Of a DNA stretch of 64,000 nt, positions 9,830-20,605 are shown piece by piece. The translations under genes were made by a program, and so were the position numbers. Origin of the DNA: Brettanomyces bruxellensis (lineage: Eukaryota; Ascomycota; Pichiomycetes; Pichiales; Pichiaceae); assembly GCF_011074885.1 (NCBI RefSeq), contig NC_054683.1:1-64000 (forward strand), in the 5' to 3' direction. Below the pieces are notes generated by a model. It was not told where the DNA came from and made no database searches. It saw only the letters and a program-made list of their open reading frames with translations. Positions within the stretch are counted from its first letter, which is position 1. Each line of letters begins with the position of its first letter.

Positions 9830-12800
9830 CTAATCTTATACTTATTGATGGAGGAGCGGGAATTAGTCTTACCGGGCACAAGGAATGGTTACATGATTTT
9901 GTACCACTTACAGAATCCGACAATATTCAATCAATAGCCTACGATCATTCAACGAAAAATCTAGAGGGTCTAGGCAGGTTGATCTTTAATTATACTGGAA
10001 ATTTACTCTCAGTTGATGCTTATTATTACGAGGGTGCCCCAACTATTCTTTCAGAAGACGATATAAACAAATGTCCAGAGTGCAGTACTCAAATCTATCA
10101 TCATGACTTCGGAACTACTTCTCAAAGTTATTCGAAGGTTCTAAATGTTGGTGAAGAGTGCATACAGCTTATTCAAATCGACAAGCTATGGTATATTCCT
10201 GGCGACTACAACCAATTCATTGTTGGCGGTGGTCAAATGGCAATCAATAATTTACATTTAAAACTAGGACATGCCAATACAAAGCTGATTCGAGACTCTA
10301 TCTCTCACGGAACGATCTCTGTTTCCAAGGAGGAGAAAAATGAGCTAAAGCACACAGCGGATCATGGTTGCGCAAGATGCTTACGGGCAAAAGCGAGACG
10401 TGCTGATGCAGTCGAATATTCTCGTGATTATTATTTGCGCCCAGTACCGTTTGATATGGTTTATACAGATGTTTGTGTTGTCAATCTGCACGCTAAGAAA
10501 GGCGACCAAGGTTACTTTGTTACTTTCAAGGACCAGTTTACGAAGTTCACTACAATTTACTTCCTGGCTCATAAGAATGATGTTACCGCGGCGGTCGCCA
10601 AATACTTGGATTGGGTGGAAAATCAGTTCAGCGAACAAGGGTACAGAGTGCACAAACTCTATTCTGATAAGGGCACTGAATACCTGAACGCTGCAATGAA
10701 GACACTTCTTGAGCGAAAAGGTGTGGAACATCATACGACCTCAGGATACATGTCGGCATCCAACGGTGTTGCAGAACGGTTGAATTTGACAATAATGAAT
10801 GACACTCGTGCTATGTTACAGGCTGGAAAAGTTCCTAACGCATTTTGGAAAGAGGCAGCGTCATATTCTATCTTTATACGCAACCACCTCTACCAGAAGA
10901 GCATTGACACTAGTCCAGTAATGGCACTGGGAGTGAAGACTCCATTGAAGGCAAAGGATATACATGTTTTTGGCGAATATTGCGTTGTTACTCAACCTCC
11001 GGATTACTTACCCAAGCTTCACACTAGAGGTAATGAAGGAATATATTTAGGATTTGATCCAAACCCTTTTGGCTCTCATGTCTTTGTTCCAAACACTCCG
11101 GGAGATTTGCGATTTGGCAGTCATGTTTATTCAAGGAGCGTGAGTTTTCTCAAGACGCCCATGTTGTATGTGGATTACTGCTTGAATCATCGAACTTTGA
11201 ATGATGACCCTCTTATGGAACTTTATGATCCGCGTTTTCAAATATTTGCCGATCTAGAGTCAGAGGAAGCACCATTAAGTTGCGACGAAGCAGCATTGCT
11301 TGCTGACGATCAGGTTGAAAATGATTTAACATTGTCACCCGCTGTCGAAAGGACGTCGCGTATCGATTCAAGTATCGACACGAGACCTGCTACCCCTGAA
11401 GATGAGTTGATAGACACTCGCCCTAAAGAAAATATTTCGAAGGCTGGAGCGCTCACTACGTCTTCCCTTGCTAAAGAGGAAATAGAAGCAGAACCTCCTA
11501 AGGTTACAGACGATACCGTTGTCATTGATACCTCACCTGGAGATACTCAGTCTTTCCACGAGTCGACGGATCATCCTGGAAATTTAAGTACGGATGAGTC
11601 TGACAACGACCCGGACTGGACCCCTGACAACGTCAGTATGCAAGACTCTTCTTCCGAGCCTGAGGATTACTCAGATGACGACTCACGTGAGCTGTCTGAT
11701 GATGAACCTCAGACTAACCAGGCCCCAGACGAAAGAAAGGATGTAGAAGGTACTTCTCTTTTCGACCTGGATCCAGGAGATCATTCGACTTCCGGAATAC
11801 ACTACAAGAAACTTCCACCCGAGGTAAGGGTCGAGGCGAAGAATCCCGGAAAGTCGCTCGTTAGCCAAAATGCTGGTAGGGCTAAGCATCCAAAGCGTTC
11901 TCGGAAAAGACGCGAGGGTGCACAGAGCGACAAGTTGAATAAATCAAATGGTCGCTCTACTAAAGGTGGTAACACTACTACCAATGGTAGAGCAAATTTT
12001 AAACCAACTGTTGTTTCCACTGCAAAGGAGTCAGGGGACTCTTTGCAAACTTTAAATCCATCGGATAGCTTCGGTAAGCATGTGAAAGTTGGAGTTTCTG
12101 ATACATGCAAGTTAGATGCATGGACTGAAGACAATCAGAAGCCGAAGGGTGCAGATCCTGTTAAGGCAGGGATCGAACAACGAAAGCATACGGAGCATTC
12201 AGTCGCACGCACTATAACATCAGACGACAAGAGCGCTGGCAGTCAGCTGATGCCAAACTCTTCAATCAAGCAAGCCAAACACGGAGATAAATCACCTCAA
12301 GATTACCCACATCCTCCAAGACTCGATTCCGGAAAAACGAGCAGTGAGACGTCTTCTTCCGTGGCTGGTAAAAAGTCTGAAGTTACATCTTCTAAAGGGA
12401 ATAGCTTACCATCGTGGCAAGGTCGTAATATGCGTTCATTGAATCGACCATTAACTAGAAAACGTCAATTTCATGATGATGGCGATCTGGACCGATATGA
12501 CAGCACGGTGCCACCGATCGGCACAGGTAGATCTAGGCTGAAAGCAAAAGGCCGCTGGCGTTATGCGGTTAAACACAAGAAGCTCAAGGTCACCCAAGTG
12601 TTGCTAAGTGATGTTCACCTGGCAGTTACACCAAGTAGCTACAAGAAGGCGATAAGCAGTAATGATGGAGCTGCAAAGTGGAAAGCAGCAATTGCTGATG
12701 AGTTTAACTCTCATCGGAAACATTGCACCTGGGATCCCAAACCTATTATTACAGATGATCCTAGAATTTTGAGCCGGACGGTCTCCACAGGTTGGGTCTT

Positions 12801-14286
12801 CAACATCAAGTCAGATGGTCGGTTCAAAGCGAGACTCGTTGCTCACGGCGACCACCAGAAGGAGTCAACATACACCTTGACTTTTTCCCCGACACTTCGA
12901 CCTGAGATCATGAGGAGCATTCTTGCTCTTATTGCTACACAACACTGGTTCATGGCACAGTTTGATGTTAAAACGGCTTATCTTAATAGTCCAATTGATA
13001 CCGAATTGTACATCTATCAGCCACAGGGCTATCATAGTTCTGTCAAACCTTCCGATGTATCAACCGGTAAGAGGGTGGTGTACAGGCTTAACAAAGCCTT
13101 ATATGGTCTCAAGCAATCTGGAAAATTATGGCACGAGACAATCAAGGCATATTTGGCTAAGATTGGATTTGAATATTCGAGCCCATTTCCTTCCACATAC
13201 ATTCATAAAGATGTCAAGGGAAAAACAGATTGCGTGGTTGGTCTATTTGTGGATGATATTATTATAGGTGCATCGACCAAATCTATTCTTGAGAAGGTCA
13301 CTAAGCACTTACAGAAAGCTTATGAATTAAAGATCATCGAACAAGATCCAAAGACATATGTTCAAAGATTTTTAGGTATAGATCTTAAGGTGGAGAGACT
13401 TAAAAATGGTCGTGTTGGAAGAATTAGTTTATGTCAGTCCTCTTACATTGAAGAGTTTGTTGAGAAACTGAAGATTGAGATGACACGAAAATGCGCTACA
13501 CCGTTGAGTCCTAACTTTTATTTTGATATGGATCAACACCCGTTGAAATTAACTCAAGAGGAATTGGATAAAAGAGTTACGGATTATAGACGCAAGATTG
13601 GTTGTTTACTTTATGTCTCTACTATGACTCGACCAGACATTGCTTATGCAGTTGATTATTTAGCAAGATTCTCTACTTATCCACATGATTTAGTAAGAGA
13701 ACAGGTGATTCACACAATTCGATATCTCTATTTTTCGAGATTCAGGACAATTGTTTATCAGAACACTGACGCCGATAAGCTTAATCATCTAATTTGCTAT
13801 TCGGATAGTGACTATGCGCAAGATCCAATTACTCGTCAATCGATGAATGGTTATTTTATCATGTTTGCTAATGCGCCAGTTCATTGGAGAAGTCACTACA
13901 CTCCACTGGTGTGCAAGTCTTCTACCGAAGCTGAATTACAAGCCATCAATTTCTTAACTGATGAGTTAGAATGGTTCCATCCTTTGATGAAATTTATTTC
14001 TGCTTATCAAGGAAAGGTTCATTGTCCTGAGTTACTAGTCGACAACAAGTCTGCCATAGATACAATAGTCTTCGGTAATTTTTCGCCGAAGGCAAAGCCA
14101 TATGCAGTCAGGCTTAAATGTCTTGAAGAGAGATTTAATCGAAAGAAGTTTGTCATCAGGCATGTTGGCACAGAAAACCAATTAGCTGATTTGCTTACTA
14201 AACCAATAACTATAAAGGTCATGGATAAGCTAAGGCACATGCTTATTCAGATGTTACAAATCAAGGGAGCGTGTCGGAACCTATGA
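9778..14286 (+). CDS. Copia Pol polyprotein (PR-IN-RT-RNase H)
   Basis: The open frame begins at a TTG and surely continues from Gag by fusion or a frame change, so 9778 is not a true start. Numbering from it: the protease site reads LIDGGAG (D24), odd because D-S/T-G-A is usual. The integrase zinc finger is H160, H165, C198, C201, and the integrase catalytic triad is D231, D297, E333 with 35 residues between the last two. A long acidic, Ser/Lys-rich linker covers about 500-920. Reverse transcriptase has VKTAYLNSPI and FVDDIII (D1159, D1160), and RNase H has YSDSDYA ... SSTEAEL. The stop falls 15 bases inside the 3' LTR. All key residues except the protease motif look sound. The product would copy and integrate the element. 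Confidence 0.93.
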   Translation: MNYWEVFRCQVRTYRVSSNLILIDGGAGISLTGHKEWLHDFVPLTESDNIQSIAYDHSTKNLEGLGRLIFNYTGNLLSVDAYYYEGAPTILSEDDINKCPECSTQIYHHDFGTTSQSYSKVLNVGEECIQLIQIDKLWYIPGDYNQFIVGGGQMAINNLHLKLGHANTKLIRDSISHGTISVSKEEKNELKHTADHGCARCLRAKARRADAVEYSRDYYLRPVPFDMVYTDVCVVNLHAKKGDQGYFVTFKDQFTKFTTIYFLAHKNDVTAAVAKYLDWVENQFSEQGYRVHKLYSDKGTEYLNAAMKTLLERKGVEHHTTSGYMSASNGVAERLNLTIMNDTRAMLQAGKVPNAFWKEAASYSIFIRNHLYQKSIDTSPVMALGVKTPLKAKDIHVFGEYCVVTQPPDYLPKLHTRGNEGIYLGFDPNPFGSHVFVPNTPGDLRFGSHVYSRSVSFLKTPMLYVDYCLNHRTLNDDPLMELYDPRFQIFADLESEEAPLSCDEAALLADDQVENDLTLSPAVERTSRIDSSIDTRPATPEDELIDTRPKENISKAGALTTSSLAKEEIEAEPPKVTDDTVVIDTSPGDTQSFHESTDHPGNLSTDESDNDPDWTPDNVSMQDSSSEPEDYSDDDSRELSDDEPQTNQAPDERKDVEGTSLFDLDPGDHSTSGIHYKKLPPEVRVEAKNPGKSLVSQNAGRAKHPKRSRKRREGAQSDKLNKSNGRSTKGGNTTTNGRANFKPTVVSTAKESGDSLQTLNPSDSFGKHVKVGVSDTCKLDAWTEDNQKPKGADPVKAGIEQRKHTEHSVARTITSDDKSAGSQLMPNSSIKQAKHGDKSPQDYPHPPRLDSGKTSSETSSSVAGKKSEVTSSKGNSLPSWQGRNMRSLNRPLTRKRQFHDDGDLDRYDSTVPPIGTGRSRLKAKGRWRYAVKHKKLKVTQVLLSDVHLAVTPSSYKKAISSNDGAAKWKAAIADEFNSHRKHCTWDPKPIITDDPRILSRTVSTGWVFNIKSDGRFKARLVAHGDHQKESTYTLTFSPTLRPEIMRSILALIATQHWFMAQFDVKTAYLNSPIDTELYIYQPQGYHSSVKPSDVSTGKRVVYRLNKALYGLKQSGKLWHETIKAYLAKIGFEYSSPFPSTYIHKDVKGKTDCVVGLFVDDIIIGASTKSILEKVTKHLQKAYELKIIEQDPKTYVQRFLGIDLKVERLKNGRVGRISLCQSSYIEEFVEKLKIEMTRKCATPLSPNFYFDMDQHPLKLTQEELDKRVTDYRRKIGCLLYVSTMTRPDIAYAVDYLARFSTYPHDLVREQVIHTIRYLYFSRFRTIVYQNTDADKLNHLICYSDSDYAQDPITRQSMNGYFIMFANAPVHWRSHYTPLVCKSSTEAELQAINFLTDELEWFHPLMKFISAYQGKVHCPELLVDNKSAIDTIVFGNFSPKAKPYAVRLKCLEERFNRKKFVIRHVGTENQLADLLTKPITIKVMDKLRHMLIQMLQIKGACRNL

Positions 14287-14830
14287 GTTATAATAATGTT
14301 TCATATGTTAATAACGCATAAAGGTTCAACTGGTATTTGATTTATAATATGTGAATCAAATTAATGTTCAGACAGATAGAAGAAATAATTCGCGGGGAAA
14401 TTTTTCCTGTGAAATAAATTTCTCCCTAATCTACTTTCGGCTGAGAATGACCTATTCCACTTCTGCGGAAAAATATCTCTTATATGTATGTACTACTTTT
14501 TCCTTATATACTATGTGTCTCTTAGAAGGGACGACGACTTTATTGTGTAATTTGCAATACATATTCATATAAGGAAATCCATCTTGAAGTGATCCTTCAG
14601 CTGAAACCAAGAGTAACCTTCGGGTTCTCGCTGGATTACAAACGTGTTCGTAAGGACCCTATTTTGTTATGGGGGTCATTCTATGCAACAGAAGTCTTTT
14701 CTATATCCGAACTATATGGCCAATCCCGTTCATAACCTTGGGCATCTGCGCGCTCGGTAGTGCTACGGCACAGAGATATGTGAGCAATTAAGTAGATACA
14801 AATGTCACACGGGATTTATATACTCTGACA
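14272..14830 (+). repeat. 3' LTR-beta of the copia element
   Basis: 559 bp, starting TGTCGGAACCTATGAG and ending TACTCTGACA. It is preceded by AAGGGAGCG (14263-14271), a short polypurine tract. Its right edge sits directly on gypsy integrase sequence. Confidence 0.95.
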
Positions 14831-17800
14831 CCTTCTTTATCGTTTCAACTATAATACCATTAAAAACGGTAGCATTGTCTGAAACAATTTCCTTTGGCGG
14901 TGGGAAAATAGAATATATAGTGAATATGAGTTGTAGCACAGGTCTTGCTGATACTGCATTGACTGGCAAACCTAAACATAGGCCAGTTGTGTATTCAACC
15001 GCATGTAATACATGTTTGCAGCTTCCGCTCTCCGCAGACTGTATTGGACCAATGAAGTCTAAGTGCCATACTGAAAATGGTTCGACAATTTTCACCGAAT
15101 CGATGTTCCCTTCAAGATCTTGAAATCGTTTGAATAGGTCACACTTTGTACAGTTTCGTACGGTATCCATTGCTATCAACTTTGCATGGGGATTAAACCA
15201 GCCTTTTCCTTGTGTTATGATATGCATTAGAAGTCTAGGAGATCCATGGAACTTCTCGTGTTCAGTCTGACATAATGCAGCAATCTCTTCAACTGAGACA
15301 ACCTTCAATAATGTATGATCGTCGGGCATGTAGCATAAATTACCATTTCTTAACACAAAATCTTGAGTGATTTCCTTAAGACAACTCGGGAAATTGTGTA
15401 TTTTCTCCTTCTTCAATTTCCTCTTGATTAATTCAAGATCATTCAATGATATATTCTCGACTCTTCTTATAGGGCGCCTGTTATCTTCGTCGTCTATAAG
15501 GGACTGTTCATCGTCTGTGTTGCTTATGGAGTTTCCCTCATCTTCGTCCTCATCATGTAATGCAAAAAGCCCTTTAAGCTCAGGGTCAAGTGATTCAAGA
15601 TCCTCAACGTTAAGAATTCTTAAGAAAGATGGAGATCCAATATTAACAGGAACAGCAGCCATCTCAAGGAGCTCGTTTTCATTAAGCTCTGGTTGTTTGT
15701 CAATGCTATGACGGCTGATAAAATCGCTAATATTCCTTTGGCCCTTCACATGCCTCAAATGCCTCAATTTGATGTTGTAAGAACTAATAATCTCCGCAAA
15801 TTTTAAAACTCGAAAACTAAGCTTACAATCCTGGTTGTTCAAACTAAGTAAAGCTTGATGATCAGTGAATAGAGTCATGTCATGCGTTAAGAAAATTCTG
15901 TTTTGCGTTAATGTTGTAATTATTGCAAGTAATTCTCTTTCCAATGTGGAATAGCGCTGCTGGGTTGGTGAGAAAGATCTGCTAGTAAAAGCAATAGGGA
16001 CATATGATCCATTTTCACCTTCTTGTTGCATTAGCACTGCACCTACACCTAATTGAGAGGCGTCACAAAATATGATCAATGGCATTTTGGGATTGGAAAT
16101 CCGTAATCCTGTACAACGCTTTAGCAAACTTTTCACAGTTTCAAAAGATGTGATTATTTCACTAGGGGGTGGTATAGCCTTCCTCGCCTTCTTCATCTTG
16201 ATCATATGATCATACATTGGTTTCAAAAGAAGAGAACAGTTTGGAATAAAGTTTCTCAAGTAATTAATGAAACCCAAAAATGATTCCCATTGTTTGATCG
16301 TATGTGGTGTAGACCAATGATCAAGAGCTTCAACCTTTGTTGAATCGGGGTAGTACTTTCCATCTGAAATAACATAACCAAGAAAATTCACCTTTTTCTG
16401 AATAAGTTTAAGCTTCTTCTGTGATATTCTAAGCTGAAACTTGTCCAATAATTGGAAAACTTGCTTAACGACTCTGTGTTGCTCGTCAAGAGTATGGGTA
16501 GCAATGATTATGTCATCGATATAATTATCCACATATACGTTTCCTCTTTCTTGTAGATGTCTCAATATCTTCTTCATAAAGCGAGTGAAAACAGCAGGTG
16601 AACTTGCGAGTCCAAATGGTAGTCTGGTGAAACGATAGTTTCCAAATATGGTGCAAACTCCAATTTGATCTCCAGTTGGATCCAAATGAACATGGTAGTA
16701 TGCCATCTTTAAGTCAATTGTCGTAAAGTAACGAAATGTTGCTAATGACTGGAGTAAAGATTGGACTGGCAGTATCGGGAAATTTTGATAAACCAAATGC
16801 TCGTTTATGCGACGAAAATCGGTGACAACACGTGTTTTGTCCTTCTGCACTACTGGAAAAACTGGAGCGAGTGCGATCAATTCATTATCATCTGCTTGTT
16901 CCTCCATTATATGGTTTGCTACTGCTTCTTCAACAAAAATCCTAATCGCCTCGGTCTGTAATGCATTTGTTGGATATGGCTTCACTTTGTTGTAAGGATA
17001 ATTCCTCAAGACAACCTTGTAGGTAAAGTTTGATGTATTGGATGTGGGAATCTTTGGAGTAAAGACTGCAGGATATGTACCTTTAAGCTGTTGTAACAAT
17101 GAATTATTTGGTAATTCCATCAGTTTATAGGCACCTTTTGCATCAGTGAACTCAAAGTAATATTTGTGTCCTTCAATAGTGAAGCATTCTTTGTTTGGTG
17201 GCTGTAACTCGTAGTTCAATTTGAAAAGTGATGGTTTTCCCAAGATTATCATATTCTTCATCCTAGGCAGAATTAAAAACCATGCTGAAAAATTAAAAGA
17301 ACTCTCATTCGAATGAATTTCAACATTAATCATCGCTCTACTGTTGACCAAAACAGGTTCATCTACAGTTTCGACTGTGTGGCGTTTGTCTGTCTGTTCA
17401 ATCGATAAAAGTCGATAAAGAATGGTATTTTGCATATTCTTCTGTGTGAGAATTGTATCAGGACTCCTTTTCATTTCTTCGATAACTGCTTGATAAACAA
17501 AATTGCTGTTCGCTCCTGAGTCTAACAATGCGATTACCATGAATTGTTTTCCACTATTGTTATTTTGTCCTTCTTCTTTTGAGGTGGTCATACGAAACAT
17601 TCCGTGGTGGTAGGCATCACCTTCTTTGTCCTGTTCGTCGTCTGACTCAAGATCGTGTTCTTCTTTCTCTTCTGCAGCTGTGTTTGTTTCTTCTGATGTT
17701 GTATTATCACTATCATCCATTTCATCTTCAGAACAATCCTCATAAATAGTATCTTCCAATCTCAGTAACCTTGATTTGTCTTTGAATGCTCGTTTGCAGT

Positions 17801-19193
17801 GGTGGCATTTACATTTTGCACAGTGAAATCTGTGAAACCGATTTATGCGTGCTTTAGCCTTTTCTGTATTTGATGCCGACTCCAGATAATGCCTTCGATA
17901 TTTTAGACAGCGTTCACATCTACATCTGCCGCAAAACCATTTTCTCTCAAATTTGTTTCCTTTTCTTTCTGAGTCGGACCGAGAACGGTGGTCGCTTTTC
18001 CACTTATTTGAAGGATAACGGTGCATCATGTTGTAAGCCGTGTCTTGCTCCTTGTCGCTACTCTGTATTTCAAATGCTTTTGTTGATTCAATTTCTTTCG
18101 CCCTTACAGGTAGTCGAGTTGGTATTTTCCTAAAGGTCCGCAAGTAATCGTCGTAGGTTGTTGCATCGCGTAAGTTTTGCATCTCTGTCCAACAACAGTT
18201 TTCCGTTAAAATCGATATAATCCTGTTCGTGTATGGCCAATTAGGTTGGTCGCAATATTTTTCGGAATCTAATGTGAGTCTGCATAGATATGTTCCCAAC
18301 CATTCTCCAGGGGTTGGTTCGGTCTTCAAAGCAATTTCTTGTCTGTGGTCTGGAGCAATTCTGACCTTAGAATTTCTGAATAATAAAATAACTAGTATTG
18401 ACCAAGGATTGTCGGCACTGCGATGGTGCTTCAAAGTCCTGTTTATTTCCTGTTGCAGTCGTTCATCAAGAAAATCTTCTCTTAAGATTATGCCCCAGTC
18501 TGAGTATCTGATCTTATCAGTTCTAAGAGATACACCAATTCTTGTTAGTTTCTGAATTAAATCAGCACTGTATTGCGCAAAATCAGTGTATGTGATTTTT
18601 GAAATTCCTTTGGTAGCTGCTTGATATTTGGTTCCGTCCCTCTTATACTCGAATAGTGGTTTTAAAATATCAATTGATGTCAATTTCGTCTCCATTTCAC
18701 TTCGTACCTTATCCCAATATGCAGGTTTATGCTCAGTGACGGTGGAAAGTAAGTTACGCATATCCTTCCAAATCATCTCTTCGTCTGTTGAGGGGTCCAC
18801 ATGATTCAATCCCTCAGCAATTAAAGCAAACGTGTTGTCATTCCTTTTCTTTTCATTTGATGTACTTGAAGGTGTATTCACAGTTACTTCTTGACTCACT
18901 TCCTGAGTTGGAGTGTTCAGGTCTCCTTCTTTCTGATAAGGATGTTGGTATTTGATTGCAGGGGTGTACAATCCTTCATCTTGCGTCTTGGCAAACTTCT
19001 GCTTCTGTTTCTCTTGAAGGTTTTCATACTTAGATATCCGTATATTTGACGCTTCTGCACCGGATATGTTCAATTCGTATTTCGTTCTCAAGACGGCGAT
19101 ATCTGTAGCAAATTTATCTGTTTTCCGAGATACATTACGGTGATCCTCCATCAAATATTGATTTTGCTGTTGTAGAACTATTATCTTTTTCAC
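14831..19193 (-). CDS. Gypsy Gag-Pol ORF2, integrase truncated
   Basis: The frame opens at a GTG (19193) and is presumably entered by +1 frameshifting from ORF1. Numbered from there, about 110-400 is Gag-like and helical (LLFRNSKVRIAPDHRQEIALK). It is followed by two Cys clusters of the form C-x2-C-x-C-x2-C (CGRCRCERC and CAKCKCHHC) in place of a CCHC knuckle. Next come an aspartic protease (LLDSGANSNF), RT (VVTDFRRIN, LPFGLASSPAVFTRF, YIDDIII with D893 and D894), RNase H (IIFCDASQLGVGAVL, TDHQALLSL), and integrase with its H-H-C-C finger (NCTKC) and the first two acidic residues (WHLDFIGP, VSDNATVFNG). The third catalytic acid is lost because native sequence ends at 14831; the last eight residues are read from the copia LTR. 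Confidence 0.92.
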
Positions 19194-20175
19194 CTTGTTC
19201 TTCCATTTTGGTTTTTAAGCTATTTTGTAATTCAAAATTTTGAGATTTTTCAATTTTTAAAAGATTCATATCAATATTCAGTTTTTTGATGTCTTCATTA
19301 AGCAATTTGTAGTTGTTTTCTCTCGAAGTTTCTGTAGCAATCAATTTAGTTATCTCCTTCGAATTATCCTTTATCAAGTCTTCAAACTTTCTTACTCGTC
19401 CGTCTAATTGTTGGTTCAGTCGCTCTTCAATCTCCTTCAACCTTCTCGCATTTTCATTCTCAATGCTTGCCTGCTGAACAATTAAGTCCTCCTTCATTTC
19501 CTTAATGATCCTTTTGTTATCTGTCTCGTGATCATTTAAATCTTTGGTAATATTCTCAAAAGAAATATTGTGTTTCTTCAGACTCTCCTTCATTCCGTCA
19601 ATGACCCGTTTGTTATCTGTCTCATGATCATTTATATGTTTGGCAAATTCCTCACAATACTTATCATGCTTCACCAAAACTGCTCTAACATCTACTTCAA
19701 ATTGTTCAAGGTGTTCGCATAAAAATTTGTTTTTAGATGTGATATCTTCCATCTTTTGATCTTGCCTTTTTGCCATTTCCTGAATCGTCTGTTCATCCTC
19801 GGCTAACTTCTCTCTTGTAGCGTGAACTTCGGAAATAGTGCGGTTTACGTCAAATCCCAACTTCTTCATTTCTTCCTCATGTTTTTTAGAGCTCTCAATT
19901 GTATAAGCCTTCCATTCTCTTAATTCTTCCAATATTTTCATAAGCATAGAACTGTTTTTTGATTCGTCTTGAATTTCAGTTCCCTTTTCACTTCTCGACT
20001 TCTTTCTCAACTCTTCCTCTTCAGGAGAAGATAAGTCGTGCTTTCCTAAAATGTTGTCATTGTCTTCTTCCTTATCCTTTGTTAAAAACTTTCCATGACC
20101 AATAGCCTCTTCATATTCTCTCTCTACTTCATCTTTTCTTCCTTCTGCCTCAGCCTGTCTTCTGGTGAGAGGCAT
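19135..20175 (-). CDS. Gypsy ORF1, coiled-coil protein (Gag N-terminal part?)
   Basis: 346 aa from the ATG at 20175, highly charged and helical, with heptad-like Leu/Ile spacing from about residue 75 to 330. An internal duplication (NDHETDNKR followed by 18 similar residues) appears twice, about residues 180-240. It shows no zinc finger and no recognisable capsid fold. It overlaps ORF2 by 59 nt, and the two frames relate by +1, as in Ty3. Since Gag-like and Cys-rich segments lie in ORF2, this ORF may be an N-terminal extension of the structural polyprotein. It is the first ORF of the element and starts with MPLTRRQAEAEG, also found in the right-hand copy at 25630. Confidence 0.8.
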   Translation of the reverse strand: MPLTRRQAEAEGRKDEVEREYEEAIGHGKFLTKDKEEDNDNILGKHDLSSPEEEELRKKSRSEKGTEIQDESKNSSMLMKILEELREWKAYTIESSKKHEEEMKKLGFDVNRTISEVHATREKLAEDEQTIQEMAKRQDQKMEDITSKNKFLCEHLEQFEVDVRAVLVKHDKYCEEFAKHINDHETDNKRVIDGMKESLKKHNISFENITKDLNDHETDNKRIIKEMKEDLIVQQASIENENARRLKEIEERLNQQLDGRVRKFEDLIKDNSKEITKLIATETSRENNYKLLNEDIKKLNIDMNLLKIEKSQNFELQNSLKTKMEEQGEKDNSSTTAKSIFDGGSP

Positions 20176-20286
20176 TCTTTCAACTTAATAACTCAAGTGC
20201 CACGTAGGCTTTAAAGAAAATTAATTTTCTTTAGTGAATGGTACCCAAATTTAGAATGAAGCTAATTAATTTGTGTAAGGATGGTA

Positions 20287-20605
20287 TGTCGACTAGCTAG
20301 ATACCGGTTCCTGGTGTGTGAAGTTACAAAACTCAGTGACACGAATAATAATCAACAATGATATCAATATGGACAATACTGTCAACTTGTGATACAATCA
20401 ATATTAAATTAAGATCAATTCAAATTAAAAAATATATATTAGCTTGTCTTCCTTAAACTCTTTCAAGAAAAAGGAAGTATTTGTTACGTAGAATACTTTT
20501 AGCAAAACTCAGATATCCCTTTTCACAAGTGGGATTCTCTGTGTCGCCTCAATTCTCACAAATTATGCTCTTGTTAGAATTTCTAAAAATCCGCGAAATC
20601 CGACA
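20287..20605 (-). repeat. LTR-delta, 5' LTR of the gypsy element
   Basis: On the minus strand it runs from TGTCGGATTTCGCGG to AGCTAGTCGACA, so it has short inverted ends TGTCG/CGACA. The match continues through the leader and the first 35 bases of ORF1 in the copy at 25180-25664. The exact 3' boundary is inferred from that CGACA end; I could not identify the primer binding site. Confidence 0.8.

Larger units (their letters stand above)
7953..14830 (+). mobile_element. Ty1/copia-type LTR retrotransposon, near full length
   Basis: The element has two LTRs of 553 and 559 bp (7953-8505 and 14272-14830). A TGG begins the presumed primer binding site at 8506, a purine-rich AAGGGAGCG precedes the 3' LTR, and the domain order is Gag, PR, IN, RT, RNase H, which marks Ty1/copia. 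Pol is open throughout, but the Gag region has several frame changes and one ambiguous base (9535). The LTRs differ at nine places, eight of them single-base indels. The flanks are not a target duplication (TCATC left, CCTTC right), and the right flank lies inside a gypsy integrase gene, so this is a recombined or rearranged insertion. Confidence 0.92.
14831..20605 (-). mobile_element. Ty3/gypsy-type LTR retrotransposon, 3' end missing
   Basis: Reading leftward: LTR-delta (20605-20287), a 111-nt leader, a coiled-coil ORF1 (20175-19135), and a long Pol ORF overlapping it in the +1 frame. The Pol order is PR-RT-RNase H-IN, which marks Ty3/gypsy. The element stops inside integrase at 14831, where the copia 3' LTR begins. 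The rest of integrase, the polypurine tract and the 3' LTR are absent, so this copy cannot move by itself. Confidence 0.92.

Noticed and set aside
10364..10734. Overlapping 107- and 117-codon frames within copia pol
   Set aside because: They overlap the integrase domain, whose catalytic residues are intact in the main frame.
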